Shown piece by piece: positions 60,290 through 64,000 of a stretch of DNA of 64,000 bases; position 1 is the first letter of the stretch; every line of letters begins with the position of its first letter. The position numbers were made by a program, and so were the translations under genes. The stretch comes from Ectobius pallidus (taxonomy: Eukaryota; Arthropoda; Insecta; Blattodea; Ectobiidae). Where the stretch lies: NCBI GenBank assembly GCA_964059195.1, contig CAXKWD010000010.1:186001-250000 (forward strand). Direction: 5' to 3'. The notes beneath the pieces were generated by a model. It was not told where the DNA came from, ran no database searches, and saw only the letters and a list, made by a program, of their open reading frames with translations.

Positions 60290-63200
60290 CGGTGATATGC
60301 TAATGTCAAAACATGGGTTGTAAATTTTACTTTAACAGAAAGAATACTGCTGCTTAGCAATTGGTTTTAAAACACAAAAGCGTTGCCTAGCAATGCCATT
60401 TTAAACCGGAAACTGTTGCCTAGCAATGCCATAAAAAAGAACTGTTGCTTAGCAATGTAATTTTAAACACAATATTGCTACCTATTATAAACTTTTAAAT
60501 AATATACTGTTGCGTAGAAATGTCAATTTCAGACACAAAACCTTTACTTTTCAATACATTTTTCAAAGTCGAAAGTTTTTCCTAGCAATGTAATTTTTAA
60601 AGACAATTTGACTGCTTAACAATGTAATTTTGCTATGACGAAAGTATTGCCTAGGCGTGCCAGTCTAAACCGGAAACTGTTGCCTAGCAATTAAGTTTCA
60701 AAACACCTGACTGTTGCTTAGCAATGACATTTTGAACAAGAAACTGTAGCTTAGCAATGCCATCTCCAAATACGAAACTGTTGCCTAGCAATGTCATCTA
60801 TAAGGAATAGTTTTTAATCCTTCAATGATCAATACATACAATGAAAATATCGGTGATATGCTAATGTCAAAACATGGGTTGTAAATTTTACTTTAATAGA
60901 AAGAATACTGTTGCCTAGCAATGAGTTTTAAAACACGAAAGTGTTTCCTAGCAATGCCATTTTAAACCGGAAACTGTTGCCTAGCAATGTCATAAAAAAG
61001 AACTGTTCCTTAGCAATGTCATTTTTAAACACAATATTGCTTCGTATTATAAACTTTTAAAAAATATACTGTTGCGTAGCAATGTCAATATCAGACACAA
61101 AACTTTTACAATTCAATGCATTTTTCAATGTCGAAACGTTTTCCTAGCAATGTAATTTTTAAAGACAATTTAGCTGCCTAACAATGTAATTTTTCTATCA
61201 CGAAAGGTTTGCCTAGCAATGCCAGTCTAAACCGGAAACTGTTGCCTAGCAATTAAGTTTTAAAACAGCTGACTCTTGCTTAGGAATGACATTTTGAACA
61301 TGAAACTGTAGCTTAGCAATGCCATCTCCAAATACGAAACTGTTGCCTAGCAATATCTTCTATAAGGAAAAGTTTTTAATCCTTCAATGATCAATACATA
61401 CAATGAAAATATCGGTGATATGCTAATGTCAAAACATGGGTTGTAAATTTTACTTTAACAGAAAGAATACTGCTGCCTAGCAATTAGTTTTAAAACACAA
61501 AAGCGTTGCCTAGCAATGCCATTTTAAACCGGAAACTGTTGCCTAGCAATGCCATCAAAAAGAACTGTTGCCTAGCAATGTAATTTTAAACACAATATTG
61601 CTACCTATTATAAACTTTTAAATAATATACTGTTGCGTAGGAATGTCAATTTCAGACACAAAACCTTTACTTTTCAATACATTTTTCAAAGTCGAAACTT
61701 TTTCCAAGCAATGTAATTTTTAAAGACAATTTGGCTGCTTAACAATGTAATTTTGCTATGACGAAAGTTTTGCCTAGCCGTGCCAGTCTAAACCGGAAAC
61801 TGTTGCCTAGCAATTAAGTTTTAAAACACCTGACTGTTACTTAGCAATGACATTTTGAACAAGAAACTGTAGCTTAGCAATGCCATCTCCAAATACGAAA
61901 CTGTTGCCTAGCAATGTCATCTATAAGGAATAGTTTTTAATCCTTCAATGATCAATACATACAATGAAAATATGGGTGATATGCTAATGTCAAAACATGG
62001 GTTGTAAATTTTACTTTAATAGAAAGAATACTGTTGCCTAGCAATGTGTTTTAAAACACGAAAGTGTTTCCTAGCAATGCCATTTTAAACCGGAAACTGT
62101 TGCCTAGCAATGCCATCAAAAAGAACTGTTGCTTAGCAAAGTAATTTTAAACACAATATTGCTACCTATTATAAACATTTAAATAATATACTGTTGCGTA
62201 GCAATGTCAATATCAGACAAAACTTTTACCTTTCAATGCATTTTTCAATGTCGAAACTTTTTCCTAGCAATGTAATCTTTAAAGACAATTTGGCTGCCTA
62301 ACAATGTAATTTTTCTATCACGAAAGGTTTGCCTAGCAATGCCAGTCTAAACCGGAAACTGTTGCCTAGCAATTAAGTTTTAAAACAGCTCACTCTTGCT
62401 TAGCAATGACATTTTGAACATGAAACTGTAGATTAGCAATGCCATCTCCAAATACGAAACTGTTGCCTAGCGATATCTTCTATAAGGAAAAGTTTTTAAT
62501 CCTTCAATGATCAATACATACAATGAAAATATCGGTGATATGCTAATGGCATAACAGGGGTTGTATATTTTTCTTTAATAGAAAGAATACTGTTGCCTAG
62601 CAATTAGTTTTAAAACACAAAATCGTTGCCTAGCAATGCCATTTTAAACCGGAAACTGTTGCCTAGCAATGCCATCAAAAAGAACTGTTGCTTAGCAATG
62701 TAATTTTAAACACAATATTGCTACCTATTATAAACTTTTAAATAATATACTGTTGCGTAGCAATGTCAATTTCAGACACAAAACCTTTAATTTTCAATAC
62801 ATTTTTCAAAGTCGCTACTTTTTCCAAGCAATGTAATTTTTAAAGACAATTTGGCTGCTTAACAATGTAATTTTTCTATGACGAAAGTTTTTGCTATCCA
62901 TGCCAGTCTAAAGCGGAAACTGTTGCCTAGCAATTCAGTTTTAAAACACCTGACTCTTGCTTAGAAATGACATTTTGAACAAGAAACTGTAGCTTAGCAA
63001 TGCCATCTCCAAATACGAAACTGTTGCCTAGCAATGTCATCTATAAGGAATAGTTTTTAATCCTTCAATGATCAATACATACAATGAAAATATCGGTGAT
63101 ATGCTAATGGCATAACAGGGGTTGTATATTTTTCTTTAATAGAAAGAATACTGTTGCCTAGCAATGAGTTTTAAAACACGAAAATGTTGCCTAGCAATGC

Positions 63201-64000
63201 CATTTTAAACCCGAGACTGTTGCCTAGCAATGCCATCAAAGAGAACTGTTGCTTAGCAAAGTAATTTTAAACACAATATTGCTACCTATTATAAACTTTT
63301 AAATAATATACTGTTGCGTAGCAATGTCAATTTCAGACACAAAACTTTTACCTTTCAATGAATTTTTCAAAGTCGAAACTTTTTCCTAGCAATGTAATTT
63401 TTAAAGACAATTTGACTACCTATAAATGTAATTTTTCTATCACGAAAGTTTTCCCTAGCCATGCCAGTCTAAAAAGAAACTGTAGCCTAGCAATGAAGTT
63501 TTAAAACACCTGACTGTTGCTTAGCAATGACATTTTGAACAAGAAACTGTAGCTTATCAATGCCATCTCCAAATACGAAACTGTTGCCTAGCAATGTCAT
63601 CTATAAGGAATAGTTTTTAATCCCTCAATGATCAATACATACAATGAAAATATCGGTGATAAGCTAATGGCAAAACATGGGTTGTAAATTTTGCTTTAAT
63701 AGAAAGAATACTGTTGCCTAGCAATGAGTTTTAAAACACGAAAGTGTTGCCTAGCAATGCCATTTTAAACCGAAAACTGTTGCCAAGCAATGTCATAAAA
63801 AAGAATTGTTGCTTAGTAATGTCATTTTTAAACACAATATTGCTACCTATTATAAACTTTTAAAAAATATACTGTTGCGTAGCAATGTCAATATCAGACA
63901 CATCACTTTTACAATTCAATGCATTTTTCAATGTCGAAACTTTTTCCTAGCAATGTAATTTTTAAAGACAATTTAGCTGCCTAACAATGTAATTTTTCTA
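60290..64000. repeat. Satellite to the end of the window; second copy of the 2,540-bp duplication
   Basis: Rulers 60290, 60851, 61413, 61974, 62533, 63094 and 63654, then an incomplete monomer running off the window. To about 62600 it duplicates 57500-60060, with one clear difference seen (AGTTTCAAAACAC at about 58946 against AGTTTTAAAACAC). After that it continues with the GGCATAACAGGGG / AGTCGCTAC and GATAAGCTAATGG monomers instead of S. The array has not ended at 64000. Confidence 0.85.

Overview
This is a eukaryotic, almost certainly metazoan, window made of one very large AT-rich satellite DNA array interrupted by two retrotransposons. The only convincing gene is the reverse transcriptase of a LINE. 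An arthropod or other invertebrate host is plausible from the style of the LINE protein, but nothing in the sequence fixes the species. No host gene, tRNA, rRNA, CRISPR array or telomeric repeat was seen.

Layout: (1) 1-3260 satellite; (2) 3261-6553 a minus-strand non-LTR retrotransposon (LINE) with an uninterrupted endonuclease/reverse transcriptase frame, a poly(A) tail that reads as poly(T) on this strand, and a 4-bp target duplication; (3) 6554-13713 satellite; (4) 13714-18831 a plus-strand LTR retrotransposon with near-identical 770/773-bp LTRs, a primer-binding site matching initiator-Met tRNA, a 4-bp target duplication and no gag or pol, hence non-autonomous; (5) 18832-64000 satellite, uninterrupted to the end of the window.

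The satellite is hierarchical. The smallest unit is about 33-35 bp around the core CTGTTGCCTAGCAATG. Sixteen such units make a monomer of about 560 bp, whose two halves (8 + 8 units, offset about 264-276 bp) still resemble each other. Using the recurring CGGTGATATGCTAATG segment as a ruler I count 104 complete monomer intervals: 92 of about 558-562 bp and 12 short ones of 296-297 bp. The short monomer (called S here) lost 264 bp, exactly the offset between sub-repeats 2 and 10. Monomer variants are arranged in higher-order repeats (HORs). The clearest is 6,464 bp (11 full monomers + S), present as two adjacent copies at 22291-28754 and 28755-35218. Shorter derivatives of 3,103, 2,542 and 2,540 bp and chimeric units lie further right. 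In the description of HORs, m1-m11 name the monomers in order after S.

The array behaves like a rapidly turning over centromeric or heterochromatic satellite. Each retrotransposon is present once, in one repeat copy only, while equivalent empty sites survive in the other copies. The insertions therefore come after the local amplification, or were never included in it. The features most worth follow-up are the multi-level HOR with its conserved dyad, the exact S deletion used as a HOR marker, and the coding-free LTR element with unusual hairpins near its ends.
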